Below, one piece after another: positions 1-7,788 of a stretch of DNA of 64,000 bases. Each line of letters opens with the position of its first letter. Positions within the stretch are counted from its first letter, which is position 1. Position numbers and translations under genes: made by a program. Source of the stretch: Bradyrhizobium lablabi (lineage in GTDB: Bacteria > Pseudomonadota > Alphaproteobacteria > Rhizobiales > Xanthobacteraceae); the NCBI RefSeq assembly GCF_018129385.1, contig NZ_JAFCLN010000002.1, positions 620,001 to 684,000 on the forward strand, read 5' to 3'. Under the pieces are notes generated by a model that was not told the DNA's origin, ran no database searches, and worked only from the letters and a program-made list of their open reading frames with translations.

Positions 1-860
1 ACTGCGATGTCGGTGCCGCCGCGGAAGCGGACATACTCGGTCGCATGCGCTGCCGTACGCGTGAAGCGCGGGTCGAGCACGAACACGTTGGCGCGGTTGA
101 TCTCCTTGCCGGTCAGGATGTGCTGGAGCGAAACCGGGTGCGCCTCGGCCGCATTCGAGCCCATGAACACGATGGTCTTCGAATTCCTGATGTCATTGTA
201 GGAATTCGTCATCGCGCCGTAGCCCCAGGTATTGGCGACGCCGGCGACGGTGGTGGAGTGGCAGATGCGGGCCTGGTGGTCGATCGAATTGGTGCCCCAG
301 AACGCCGCAAATTTGCGGAACAGATAGCCGCCCTCGTTGGAGAACTTCGCGGAGCCCAGGAGGTAAACGGAATCGGCGCCGGACTTGGCCCGGATCTCGA
401 GCATCTTGTCGCCGATCTCGTTGATGGCCTGATCCCATCCGATCTTCTGCCACTCGCCGTTGACGAGCTTCATCGGATATTTCAGGCGGCGATCGCCGTG
501 GGTGAGCTCGCGCACCGAGGCGCCCTTGGCGCAGTGCGAGCCGCGGTTGATCGGAGAATCCCACGCCGGCTCCTGGCCGACCCAGACGCCGTTCTGCACT
601 TCGGCGATCACGGTGCAGCCGACCGAGCAATGCGTGCAGATGTTCTTGCGCACTTCGGTCGGCGCGCCGACGATCTTCGGACCGGCCTCAGCCTTGCGCA
701 CCGAACCCAGCGGCATCAGGCCGACGGTAGCGCCGACGCCGGCAGCCAGCCCTGAGCGGCGCAAAAACGTACGGCGGTCGAGCACGCCGGAGGCAAGACC
801 GGCGGCGATCCCCTGCAAACGCGCCCTGCCCGCGGAGCCTTCTTTTCGCTTGATCAACAT
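1..860 (-). CDS. fdhA: Formate dehydrogenase alpha (catalytic) subunit, N-terminal part
   Basis: Molybdopterin oxidoreductase that oxidises formate to CO2. Only the first 286 codons lie in the window; the gene runs off the left edge. A twin-arginine motif (RRTFLRRSG, residues 29-37) predicts folded export to the periplasm. Four cysteines (C75, C78, C82, C110) form the N-terminal [4Fe-4S] site. The segment ARICHS places Cys200 where FDH-N enzymes carry selenocysteine, so this is the Cys form. The ATG at 860 lies 13 nt after the stop of the upstream small Tat protein, so the two are co-transcribed. The beta and gamma subunits would be expected further left. Family assignment is firm; the exact FDH subtype is inferred from Tat export and neighbours. 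Confidence 0.93.
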   Translation of the reverse strand, partial: MLIKRKEGSAGRARLQGIAAGLASGVLDRRTFLRRSGLAAGVGATVGLMPLGSVRKAEAGPKIVGAPTEVRKNICTHCSVGCTVIAEVQNGVWVGQEPAWDSPINRGSHCAKGASVRELTHGDRRLKYPMKLVNGEWQKIGWDQAINEIGDKMLEIRAKSGADSVYLLGSAKFSNEGGYLFRKFAAFWGTNSIDHQARICHSTTVAGVANTWGYGAMTNSYNDIRNSKTIVFMGSNAAEAHPVSLQHILTGKEINRANVFVLDPRFTRTAAHATEYVRFRGGTDIA

Positions 861-873
861 GTGCGTGACCCCA

Positions 874-1086
874 TCAGTAGCGATTGACGCGATAGAAATT
901 CTTCACGTGGTCCGTCTCCTTGTAACGGGCCTTGACGCGCTCGGCCTGCGACTCGTCGGCGACCGCCTCGCCGCTTGCCAGCGGCACAGTCGCAGCCGCC
1001 ACCACGGCCGATCCACCCATCGTGAAGAAGCGGCGGCGGTCGACGCCCGCCTGCGGCTTGCTCTTGCTGTCGGATGGTTTGCTCAT
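874..1086 (-). CDS. Small twin-arginine protein of the formate dehydrogenase operon
   Basis: A 70-aa protein with a Tat-type motif ([10 protein letters not shown], about residues 16-25) and a short hydrophobic stretch ending near an Ala-rich cleavage region. A charged tail ends in FYRVNRY. The ATG at 1086 has a GGAGGA ribosome-binding site. The frame stays open further upstream into the chaperone gene, but that extension has no family features and is rejected. Proteins of this kind regularly precede the FDH catalytic subunit in Bradyrhizobium and relatives. The role is unknown; an FDH assembly partner or small subunit is plausible from position only. Confidence 0.8.
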   Translation of the reverse strand: MSKPSDSKSKPQAGVDRRRFFTMGGSAVVAAATVPLASGEAVADESQAERVKARYKETDHVKNFYRVNRY

Positions 1087-1117
1087 TGCAGTTTCCTCCA
1101 CGTCATGGCGCGCACCG

Positions 1118-1906
1118 TCACTCGGACAGCGCGAACGCCTCGGATTCCAGTTCGATGAAGACACGGCCGACGCGCCCGACGGCGCGATAGAACCTGGCCG
1201 ATTGCGACATTTCGAGATCGGCGAACATCCGCGCCGCCCATGGCTTGAGATGCCGCTCGAAGAACTTTTTCTGCTCGCCGAAATCGGCTTCAAACTCGCC
1301 GCGCGCCAGCCCGCTCATCACCTCGAGCAGGATGGCGATATGGTCTTCCGGTTCGCGCGAGGGCCCGGCGCGCTCGATGCCGAGGCGGTCGAAATCTTCG
1401 CGCACCCGCGCCAGCGGGCGCTCGTGCAGAAAGCCCGTGAGGTAGTACGAGGCGTAAGGCAGCAGTTCGCCGCGACCGACGCCGATGAAGAGATTGAAAA
1501 ATTCCTTACTGGTGGCGCCATCGTCGGCAGCCGACGCGGCCGTTGCCAGTTCGACATGCGCCATACCGAGATCGGACGCATCGCCCTTCAGCGTCGCAAC
1601 GCGCGCGAGCGTGTCGGCATCCGGCGCCTTGCCGAGCAGCAGCGACAGCAGGCCGTATTCGGCGGCACGCAGATGATCGATCTCGTCGATGTCGGATCTC
1701 TCTGTCACCTGATCCCTGGAAGGTCCGTAGAGATCGGGACGAAGGATGTTGCGCGACACCTGGGTCAGCGCCTCGACGGCCAGCACACGTTCGGCAGGAA
1801 TGCGCGACCACGCCGACACCGAGGGCTGCGCAATGCCAATCCCACGTGCCAGCGATGCAACGCCGCCTGCTGCCTTGATGGCTTGTTCCAAACCAGCGTC
1901 CCGCAT
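1118..1906 (-). CDS. HTH (Cro/YdaS-like) fused to TorD-family molybdoenzyme chaperone
   Basis: A 262-aa two-domain protein. The first 60 or so residues resemble a Cro/YdaS-type helix-turn-helix (LEQAIKAAGG ... IAQPSVSAWSRIP ... RVLAVEALT). From about residue 80 onward it is an all-helical TorD/DmsD-type domain (EYGLLSLLLGKAPD, then FFNLFIGVGRGELLPYASYY). TorD proteins bind the Tat signal of molybdoenzymes and help cofactor insertion before export. The gene precedes the Tat protein and FDH catalytic subunit, so FDH is the likely client. The ATG at 1906 is preferred: the alternative ATG at 1939 overlaps an inverted repeat and has a poorly spaced ribosome-binding site. The fused DNA-binding domain suggests a chaperone that also senses or controls FDH expression; this is inference. 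Confidence 0.85.
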   Translation of the reverse strand: MRDAGLEQAIKAAGGVASLARGIGIAQPSVSAWSRIPAERVLAVEALTQVSRNILRPDLYGPSRDQVTERSDIDEIDHLRAAEYGLLSLLLGKAPDADTLARVATLKGDASDLGMAHVELATAASAADDGATSKEFFNLFIGVGRGELLPYASYYLTGFLHERPLARVREDFDRLGIERAGPSREPEDHIAILLEVMSGLARGEFEADFGEQKKFFERHLKPWAARMFADLEMSQSARFYRAVGRVGRVFIELESEAFALSE

Positions 1907-1937
1907 GGTCTGACCGCTTCGATCCCCCGCCCGACCC

Positions 1938-2015
1938 ATGCCTCATATTAAGGCATACAATTTAGAACTGGAATTATTCCAGTCTCGGAACAACTAACAT
2001 AGGCCATACCTATGT
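1938..2015. promoter_or_regulatory. Three clustered inverted repeats upstream of the HTH-TorD gene
   Basis: Within the 125-bp gap between the DUF3306 gene and the HTH-TorD gene there are three dyads: atgcct-N7-aggcat at 1938-1956, actggaattattccagt at 1967-1983 (8-bp arms around one base) and acatagg-N5-cctatgt at 1997-2015. Their centres are about 28 and 31 bp apart. Every other junction in this operon is short or overlapping, so this gap stands out. The sites could be operators for the fused HTH protein or for another regulator acting on an internal promoter. The arm sequences differ from each other. Confidence 0.55.
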
Positions 2016-2031
2016 CGTCAAAAACTTTTGT

Positions 2032-2706
2032 CTAATCAGTTGGTTTCGCTGAGCCATGACGTCGCACCGGCCGCTGCGGCGCAACAGAATCGGGAGTGTC
2101 GGATTCGCGCCCCTTGCTCGCCTCGGTGGTGCCATCTTCGGCACCAGAAACCGCCTCATCGCTCACGCGCAGCGCGTGGGTCGGAAATGCTACATCTTTC
2201 CCTTGCACCGCGGCATGCTCGGAAGGCGGCACGGATGGGATTGCCGTCGCCTCTTTCCCTTCGGCCGGCGGTTCGTCACCCATGATCTGCGCGACCAGTT
2301 TTGAGATATCGATACCGGCGCCGAGTTCGCCTGTCCCGGGCACGCCGCCCGGCGTGTTCCAGTCATAGGCATAATCAAGTGCGGGATTGACGTAGTTGCG
2401 AACCGCGGGATCGAGCGCCCAGGATTTTCGCAGCGCCGCATTGCGCAGATGCTCTGGCACCCCCTTGCGCAGGAAAACGGAGACGTCGGTCGTCCCCGTA
2501 ATGTCTTCAAGTTTCGGCAAAGTTGAGAGATCGAATTCCTCGACGGCTTCGCCGGTTTGATCCTGCGGCTTTGGCTCGGCAGTCTCGGCCGCAGGCAGGT
2601 CGGGCTTCGGCTCCGGTAGCTTTTCCTCCGGCTGCTTCGCCTCCAGCTTGCGCTGCGACCAGCGCGCCAGAAAGCCCTTGTCGTCCTGCTCGTCCTGCCC
2701 GCTCAT
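2032..2706 (-). CDS. DUF3306 family protein
   Basis: A 224-aa hydrophilic protein with no signal peptide or membrane segment. An acidic, Pro/Glu-rich N-terminal half leads into a conserved core (FDLSTLPKLEDITGTTDVSVFL, written here as two adjoining pieces FDLSTLPKLED and ITGTTDVSVFL; then PEHLRNAALRKSWALDP and NPALDYAYDWN). The C-terminus is low-complexity. The ATG at 2706 has a GGAGG site and overlaps the preceding DUF3305 stop by 4 bp (ATGA), so the two are translationally coupled. DUF3305 and DUF3306 proteins accompany FDH genes in many proteobacteria; their biochemical role is not established. Family call is from the recognisable core and the context. Confidence 0.8.
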   Translation of the reverse strand: MSGQDEQDDKGFLARWSQRKLEAKQPEEKLPEPKPDLPAAETAEPKPQDQTGEAVEEFDLSTLPKLEDITGTTDVSVFLRKGVPEHLRNAALRKSWALDPAVRNYVNPALDYAYDWNTPGGVPGTGELGAGIDISKLVAQIMGDEPPAEGKEATAIPSVPPSEHAAVQGKDVAFPTHALRVSDEAVSGAEDGTTEASKGRESDTPDSVAPQRPVRRHGSAKPTD

Positions 2707-3212
2707 TCGTGGCCTCCTCGCTCGCCGGGAGGGCGTGAGCCGCGCTCGCCGCTTGCGCGGTCGCGCTGGCGCTTGTGGAAGACACGCTCGACATGGAATT
2801 GATCGACAAAGGCCGCGATCCACGCCGCGATCTCGGGCGGCATCGGCACGGCGCCGATCACATCGCAGCCGCTTTCGAACATCGCCTCGCCCTCGGTCGG
2901 GTCGGCCGTGACCTTGGTCAGTTCGAGTTCGTCGCCGCCCTCCTGACGCCGCAGCGCGATCCAGATGCGAGGGCTGCCGTCGGCGAGATTGTCGCGATAG
3001 GCCGCCGTATCAGAGCTGAACAGCTCGATGCTCGCCTCGCCCGCGTAATAGATCGTGGCATCGGACTCGCGCGACAGCACGGTCCACGGCGCGGTCTCCG
3101 GCACCTCGTCCAGCACCTTCAGCGGCGACCAGGCGTGATCGATCCAGGGATTGTCGATCGCACGGCGGCGCAGCACTACACCGACTTGCCGGGATGCTTC
3201 GCTCAACGCCAT
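2703..3212 (-). CDS. DUF3305 family protein
   Basis: A 169-aa cytoplasmic protein. Its core matches DUF3305 (NPWIDHAWSPLKVL, then APWTVLSRES, YRDNLADGSPRIWIALRR, and AFVDQFHVERVFHKR near the end). The start at 3212 (MALSEAS) is preferred because a GGAG site lies 8 nt upstream; the first in-frame ATG at 3248 lies inside the previous gene. It overlaps DUF3306 by 4 bp. The pair is a recurrent companion of formate dehydrogenase operons; function unknown. Confidence 0.8.
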   Translation of the reverse strand: MALSEASRQVGVVLRRRAIDNPWIDHAWSPLKVLDEVPETAPWTVLSRESDATIYYAGEASIELFSSDTAAYRDNLADGSPRIWIALRRQEGGDELELTKVTADPTEGEAMFESGCDVIGAVPMPPEIAAWIAAFVDQFHVERVFHKRQRDRASGERGSRPPGERGGHE

Positions 3213-3237
3213 CGCCGCAACTCCATCCTGCCGCCGA

Positions 3238-4257
3238 TCATGCCACATTCGCTGCCGCCGCCAGCGGCAAACCCACGATCAGATTTTGCGGCTTGAGCCG
3301 CACCACCTTGTCCCCGCCCGCGGCCAGAATGAGATAGACCGGCCGCTCGCCGACACGTTCGTCCACCAGGCGCGTATCCTCAAAGCTCAGCCGCATCAGC
3401 GCAACGATGCGTTCCGCCTCGCCGCCGTCGAGCGCAGCGCCGTTCCACAGCGCGTTGCCGATGCGGGTGGCTTCGGTGTCAAGACCAATGAACCAGCGCC
3501 AATCGCGGTCTTCGATCGCCGGCACCGTTTCGACGCTGACGGCAATGCCGAGCAGATGCGCGATCCAGCGCTCGATGACGCGGCAGAGCCCGGCGCGCGC
3601 CTTCGGATTGCCGCCGACATTCATCGCCATCGCATGCGCATCCGACCTCGACCAATAGGTCCAGGCGTTATCGTCGTCCATCACGTCCATTTCGCCAAAG
3701 GCCTGCGGTTGCAGCATGGCTGACAGCGGCGACAAATGCATATCGTGCTGGGCATGCTGCTGGGCCTCGACGACTTCGGCGTCGGCCAGCAGCAGCGTCC
3801 CTTCGTGAACGGCGGCCGACTGGCTGCGATAAAACAACTCGCCGGCACGCAGGATATAGGGATCGTCGCACCCTTCCAGCGCATTGCGCAGGATGAGATG
3901 GACGAGCTGCGACAGAAAGATCGGCGGCAGTTCGCCGGCACCCTTGCGCGCCAGCGTCAAGTAGACGGCTTCGAGTGACGGCGCCGCGACCAGCCGGTCG
4001 CGAAAGTTCATCATGAACGACCAGTTCTCGCGCGCATCGGCGTCAGCGATGCCGGCGATATCGGCCTTCGAAACCGGGCGCAACGGATCGGCCAGCAGGC
4101 TGGCATGCAGCGCGCGCTCGGCCTCGCAGGCATCCTCCGGCGGCATCAATTCCGGCCGCGCCAGATAGGCCATGATCAGCTCGGGCGTAGCCAGCAGCCC
4201 GCCGTGATCGCCGCGGCGAGTCAGATGATGGCCGGATGCGACCCAAAACTCTCTCAT
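3238..4257 (-). CDS. DUF6352 family protein (FDH-locus accessory)
   Basis: A 339-aa soluble protein without signal peptide, beginning MREFWVASGHHL. Recognisable stretches are DRLVAAPSLEAVYL, LPPIFLSQLVHLILRN and EGCDDPYILRAGELF. A later segment, DDDNAWTYWSRSDAHAMAMN, precedes the C-terminal half. I recognise it as the large uncharacterised protein that accompanies DUF3305/3306 in FDH loci of Bradyrhizobium and relatives. It overlaps the preceding DUF6505 gene by 4 bp, consistent with coupling in one operon. No catalytic motif was identified. Confidence 0.72.
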   Translation of the reverse strand: MREFWVASGHHLTRRGDHGGLLATPELIMAYLARPELMPPEDACEAERALHASLLADPLRPVSKADIAGIADADARENWSFMMNFRDRLVAAPSLEAVYLTLARKGAGELPPIFLSQLVHLILRNALEGCDDPYILRAGELFYRSQSAAVHEGTLLLADAEVVEAQQHAQHDMHLSPLSAMLQPQAFGEMDVMDDDNAWTYWSRSDAHAMAMNVGGNPKARAGLCRVIERWIAHLLGIAVSVETVPAIEDRDWRWFIGLDTEATRIGNALWNGAALDGGEAERIVALMRLSFEDTRLVDERVGERPVYLILAAGGDKVVRLKPQNLIVGLPLAAAANVA

Positions 4258-4829
4258 GTGCGATCCGTCTTCCTGTGATCCGTCCCGAGCAAGCCGAGCA
4301 GATCGACCTCTTCCGCCGGCTCCGCTTCGCCTTCTACTTCATGAAAGGTAAAGGCCCGGGCATGGCCATGCAATTGATCGGCATTGTCGGCGGCCGGACG
4401 CGGTTTCAGCGTGCGGAACCGTTCGCGGATTTCGCCGCCCTCGATGCTGCGTTGCACGGCCAGCAGGGTCTGCGCCGGATGGTCGCACAGCGAGGCCGCG
4501 AATGCGACTTCCTCCTCCGCGGCGCTGCGCGCAGCGGCAATATCAGGTGCCCCGAACTTTTCCATCAACTGTCCGGCAAGGCGCTCGACCATGGCGTGCC
4601 GGTCCGCTTCACTCGCTTCGGTAACGATCGCCAATGTCGACCAGCCGAGACTGTCGATGCCGAGAAAACCCGAGCGCAGCGCCACGCGCTGCTTCTGATC
4701 GAGCGTGGCCGGATCGACGTTCCAGAATATAAAGGCCCCCGAAACTGCCCATTCGCCGGGTTCGGCCGCGCGCGCGAACACAAAGGTATCCGAGGGATCG
4801 AGACGGATGGTACGCGGCAGTTTCAACAT
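4254..4829 (-). CDS. DUF6505 family protein (FDH-locus accessory)
   Basis: A 191-aa soluble protein. Main visible motifs are LPRTIRLDPSDTFVF at the start, WAVSGAFIFWNVDP, SGFLGIDSLGWSTLAIV and AARSAAEEEVAFAASLCDHP. The start at 4829 (MLKLPRT) is chosen because GAGG precedes it; an upstream ATG at 4856 lies inside the previous gene. It follows the ligase-like gene by 7 nt and overlaps the DUF6352 start by 4 bp. Function unknown; conserved context with formate dehydrogenase is the only clue. Confidence 0.72.
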   Translation of the reverse strand: MLKLPRTIRLDPSDTFVFARAAEPGEWAVSGAFIFWNVDPATLDQKQRVALRSGFLGIDSLGWSTLAIVTEASEADRHAMVERLAGQLMEKFGAPDIAAARSAAEEEVAFAASLCDHPAQTLLAVQRSIEGGEIRERFRTLKPRPAADNADQLHGHARAFTFHEVEGEAEPAEEVDLLGLLGTDHRKTDRT

Positions 4830-4836
4830 GCCAGCC

Positions 4837-5601
4837 TCATCCAAGCTTCGGGCCACGCGCTTGCGGATCGTACCAGGCCGACCGCGCGAGCGCTTCCACC
4901 AGGCTGGTGCGGTCCGGCGGACCTTTGCTCGCCGGCGTTCTCACCAGCAGATCTCCATTGCCGTCGAGACCCCGGCGTTCGCCCGCCTTGCGCGCGGGCA
5001 ACCGGTCCAGATAGTCGCGCGCGATCGGCTCAAAGCCCCCTTCGTTCCAGCGGTCGAACGCGGTCATGAGGTGGCGGCAAAAGCTCTCGATGATCGCATT
5101 GGTGTCGATCATCTCAAACCCTTCGCTCAGCAGCGCAACACCGGATGCCGCTTGCACTTCTTCTATATGCGCCATATCTGCCGCGCGCAGAATGACGCCG
5201 AACGCCAGCCACGAGGGAATCTCTTCTTCCGCGCAGTCCCGCGGCCAGCCGAGACGTGCCCCGCCCAACAACCCTTCGTCGAACAGGACGGTGTCGGGCC
5301 AGACGAACTTCACCTCGCGTTCCGGCGGGCAATGGGCGGCAATCGCATCCGCCAGCGCATTCATCCCGGCAAAGAACGCCCGCCGCGCCGAGACCAGCGG
5401 CTCGTCGGGCTCCAGCACGACCGCGAACTCGACGAGGTCATAGCGTCGCACCCATACCAAGGTGCCGGCGCCCGCCTCGCCCGCGATCTCGCAGGCATGC
5501 GCAAAGGCATCGCCCAGCTCGCGCAGCGCGACCAAAGTATAGCCGGGGGGCAGATCGAGGGTCTGTTCCGGATCCGCTGGAGGCGGCATCGAAAAACGCA
5601 T
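4837..5601 (-). CDS. Biotin/lipoate-protein ligase family protein, first gene of FDH accessory operon
   Basis: A 254-aa protein resembling the biotin/lipoate ligase fold (LPPGYTLVALRELGDAF, AGTLVWVRRYDLVEFAVVLEPDEPL, VKFVWPDTVLFD, then GGARLGWP). The strand order fits the catalytic domain, but the usual ligase lysine motif was not found. It may have been repurposed for an FDH maturation step rather than true biotinylation or lipoylation. It is the first gene of the minus-strand operon and is divergent from the poly-ferredoxin gene across 145 bp, where the main promoters should lie. Confidence 0.72.
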   Translation of the reverse strand: MRFSMPPPADPEQTLDLPPGYTLVALRELGDAFAHACEIAGEAGAGTLVWVRRYDLVEFAVVLEPDEPLVSARRAFFAGMNALADAIAAHCPPEREVKFVWPDTVLFDEGLLGGARLGWPRDCAEEEIPSWLAFGVILRAADMAHIEEVQAASGVALLSEGFEMIDTNAIIESFCRHLMTAFDRWNEGGFEPIARDYLDRLPARKAGERRGLDGNGDLLVRTPASKGPPDRTSLVEALARSAWYDPQARGPKLG

Positions 5602-5746
5602 CCTTTTTCGCTATACGCACTATGCTATCCCGCCCAAGCCGTCACCGCGAGCGGTATGGCCTTGCAGGATTTCGCGCCACGGGCTACCGCGAAACGACAG
5701 CCTGAGGCAACCGCGTGATCGGCACAGCGGTTTTGGTAAACCGAAC
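5602..5746. promoter_or_regulatory. Divergent promoter region of the FDH accessory operons
   Basis: The 145-bp spacer separates the ligase-like gene (leftward) from the poly-ferredoxin gene (rightward). The left part is comparatively AT-rich (for example ttttcgctatacgcactatg), as expected for a leftward promoter. No clear -35/-10 pair, sigma-54 site or palindrome could be assigned by eye. Confidence 0.4.
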
Positions 5747-7783
5747 ATGAGTACGGCGTCACCCCATCTCCTGATTTGCAGTTGCGAGAAGAGCATGCCG
5801 CTCGATGCGCAGGCGATCGGGCGCGGCTGCGCGGGGAAGATCACGCGCGCCGACCAGCTCTGCGGCCTCGAGCTCGAGCGCTTCAAGGCGGCGCTCAAAA
5901 CCGGCGCGCCGATCACGGTTGCGTGCACCCAGGAAGAGCCGCTGTTCCGGGAAGTGGCGGAAGATGTTCCGCAGGCGCAACTCACCTTTGTCAACATAAG
6001 GGAGACCGGCGGCTGGTCGAAGGATGCGCCCGCCGCCGGGCCGAAAGCCGCGGCACTGATTGCGGCCGCCGGCGAGGAGATGCCGCCGATCCCGCTGGTG
6101 ACGCTGGAAAGCGAAGGCGTCGCGCTGATCTATGGCCGCGACGAAATCGCGATCGAGGCCGCGCAGCGCCTTGCCGACCGCCTCGACATCACCGTGCTGC
6201 TCACCCGGCCCGGCGACGTGGTGCCGCGCCGGACCAACGAATTCCCGGTACTCAAGGGCACGGTGCGCAACGCCAAGGGTTATCTCGGCGCATTCGAGCT
6301 GTCGATCGACGATTACGCGCTGCCGCTGCCCTCCTCGCGCGCCAAACTCGTGTTCGGCGCCTCGCGCAATGGGGCGACCTCGACCTGCGACCTGATCCTC
6401 GACCTCTCGGGCGGGACGCCGATGTTTCCCGCGCATGAATTGCGCCCCGGCTATCTGCGCGCCGACCCGCGCGACCGCGCCGCGGTGGAGCGCGCGATTG
6501 CGGATGCGGGCGGCCTTGTCGGCACCTTTGACAAGCCGCGCTACGTCAATTTCGAGGCCTCGCTTTGCGCGCATTCCCGTTCATCCATCACCGGCTGCAC
6601 GCGCTGCCTCGATTTGTGCCCGACCGGCGCGATCACGCCGAACGGCAATGCGGTGGCCATCGACGAGAATGTCTGCGCCGGCTGTGGCGCCTGCGCGTCG
6701 GTCTGCCCGACCGGAGCAGCATCCTACGCGCTGCCGAGCGCGGACGCGCTGATGCGCCGGCTGCGCACGCTGGTGCAAACTTATCGCAAGGCAGGCGGCA
6801 GCGATGCTGTCGTGTTGTTCCACGACGGCGAACATGGCGAAGAGATCATCGACGCGCTCGCCCGGTTCGGCGCGGGCCTGCCGGCCAACGTGCTGCCGCT
6901 GCGTGTCAATGAGGTGACGCAGCTCGGGCCGGAGGCCATCGCCGGTGTCTTTGCCTATGGCGGCAGCGGCGCTGCGGTTGTTACCCGCGCCAAGCCGAAG
7001 CACGATATCACCGCCCTTCGCCGCGCGGTCGAGACATCGGAGACCATCGTCTCCGCACTTGGCTTTGGCGGCGGACTTGTGCGGATCATCGAAACCGACG
7101 ATCCTGATCAGTTGCGCGCCGCGTTAGACGCGGCGCCCGCCGGCGTCGCAACACAAAAGCCGGCGAACTTCGTGCCGCGCGGCGCCAAACGCAGCGTGCT
7201 GGAGACGACCTTTCGCGAGCTCCATCTTGCCGCGCCCGCGCCGGTCGATGTCGTTGCGCTGCCTCCGGGCGCGCCGTTCGGCGGCGTCAAGCTCAATGTC
7301 GAGGGCTGCACGCTGTGCCATGCCTGCGTCACCGCCTGCCCGACGCATGCGCTGTCGGACAACCCCGATCGTGCGATGCTGCGCTTTACCGAAAGCCTTT
7401 GCGTGCAATGCGGGCTGTGCCAGGCGACGTGCCCCGAGAAGGTCATCACGATCGAGCCGCAGCTCGACTTCAAGGCCTGGAACGCTCCCTTGAAAATCTT
7501 GAAGGAAGAAGAGCCGTTCCATTGCATCGCCTGCGGCAAGCCCTTCGGCACCAAAAGCTCGATCGAGCGCGTGCTGGCCAAGCTCGGCGAAAAACATTGG
7601 ATGTTCCAGGGCGCCAACGCCAGGCGGATCGATGTCATCAAGATGTGCGCCGATTGCCGCGTCGAGGCCGTGGTGAACGAGAGCTTTGATCCGCATGCGG
7701 CGCCACAGCGTCCGCCCGTCATGTCCACGGAGGATTATCTGCGCGCGCGAGAAAAGAAGAAGGACGATCCGCTCGGATCGTAA
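5747..7783 (+). CDS. Poly-ferredoxin (multi-[4Fe-4S]) protein of the FDH locus
   Basis: A 678-aa protein without signal peptide. Four classic CxxCxxCxxxC ferredoxin motifs sit in two pairs: C284-C287-C291 following CAHSRSSITG, C310-C313-C316-C320, C521-C524-C527-C531 and C552-C555-C558-C562. Further cysteines occur near the N-terminus (C11, C13, C28, C39) and as two CxxC pairs at C593/C596 and C634/C637. Two Rossmann-like stretches lie between the ferredoxin pairs. The protein could carry electrons to or from formate dehydrogenase, or serve cluster assembly. It is followed after 5 nt by the Mrp-type ATPase. Family assignment as a 4Fe-4S protein is firm; the role is inferred from context. Confidence 0.88.
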   Translation: MSTASPHLLICSCEKSMPLDAQAIGRGCAGKITRADQLCGLELERFKAALKTGAPITVACTQEEPLFREVAEDVPQAQLTFVNIRETGGWSKDAPAAGPKAAALIAAAGEEMPPIPLVTLESEGVALIYGRDEIAIEAAQRLADRLDITVLLTRPGDVVPRRTNEFPVLKGTVRNAKGYLGAFELSIDDYALPLPSSRAKLVFGASRNGATSTCDLILDLSGGTPMFPAHELRPGYLRADPRDRAAVERAIADAGGLVGTFDKPRYVNFEASLCAHSRSSITGCTRCLDLCPTGAITPNGNAVAIDENVCAGCGACASVCPTGAASYALPSADALMRRLRTLVQTYRKAGGSDAVVLFHDGEHGEEIIDALARFGAGLPANVLPLRVNEVTQLGPEAIAGVFAYGGSGAAVVTRAKPKHDITALRRAVETSETIVSALGFGGGLVRIIETDDPDQLRAALDAAPAGVATQKPANFVPRGAKRSVLETTFRELHLAAPAPVDVVALPPGAPFGGVKLNVEGCTLCHACVTACPTHALSDNPDRAMLRFTESLCVQCGLCQATCPEKVITIEPQLDFKAWNAPLKILKEEEPFHCIACGKPFGTKSSIERVLAKLGEKHWMFQGANARRIDVIKMCADCRVEAVVNESFDPHAAPQRPPVMSTEDYLRAREKKKDDPLGS

Positions 7784-7788
7784 CGACC

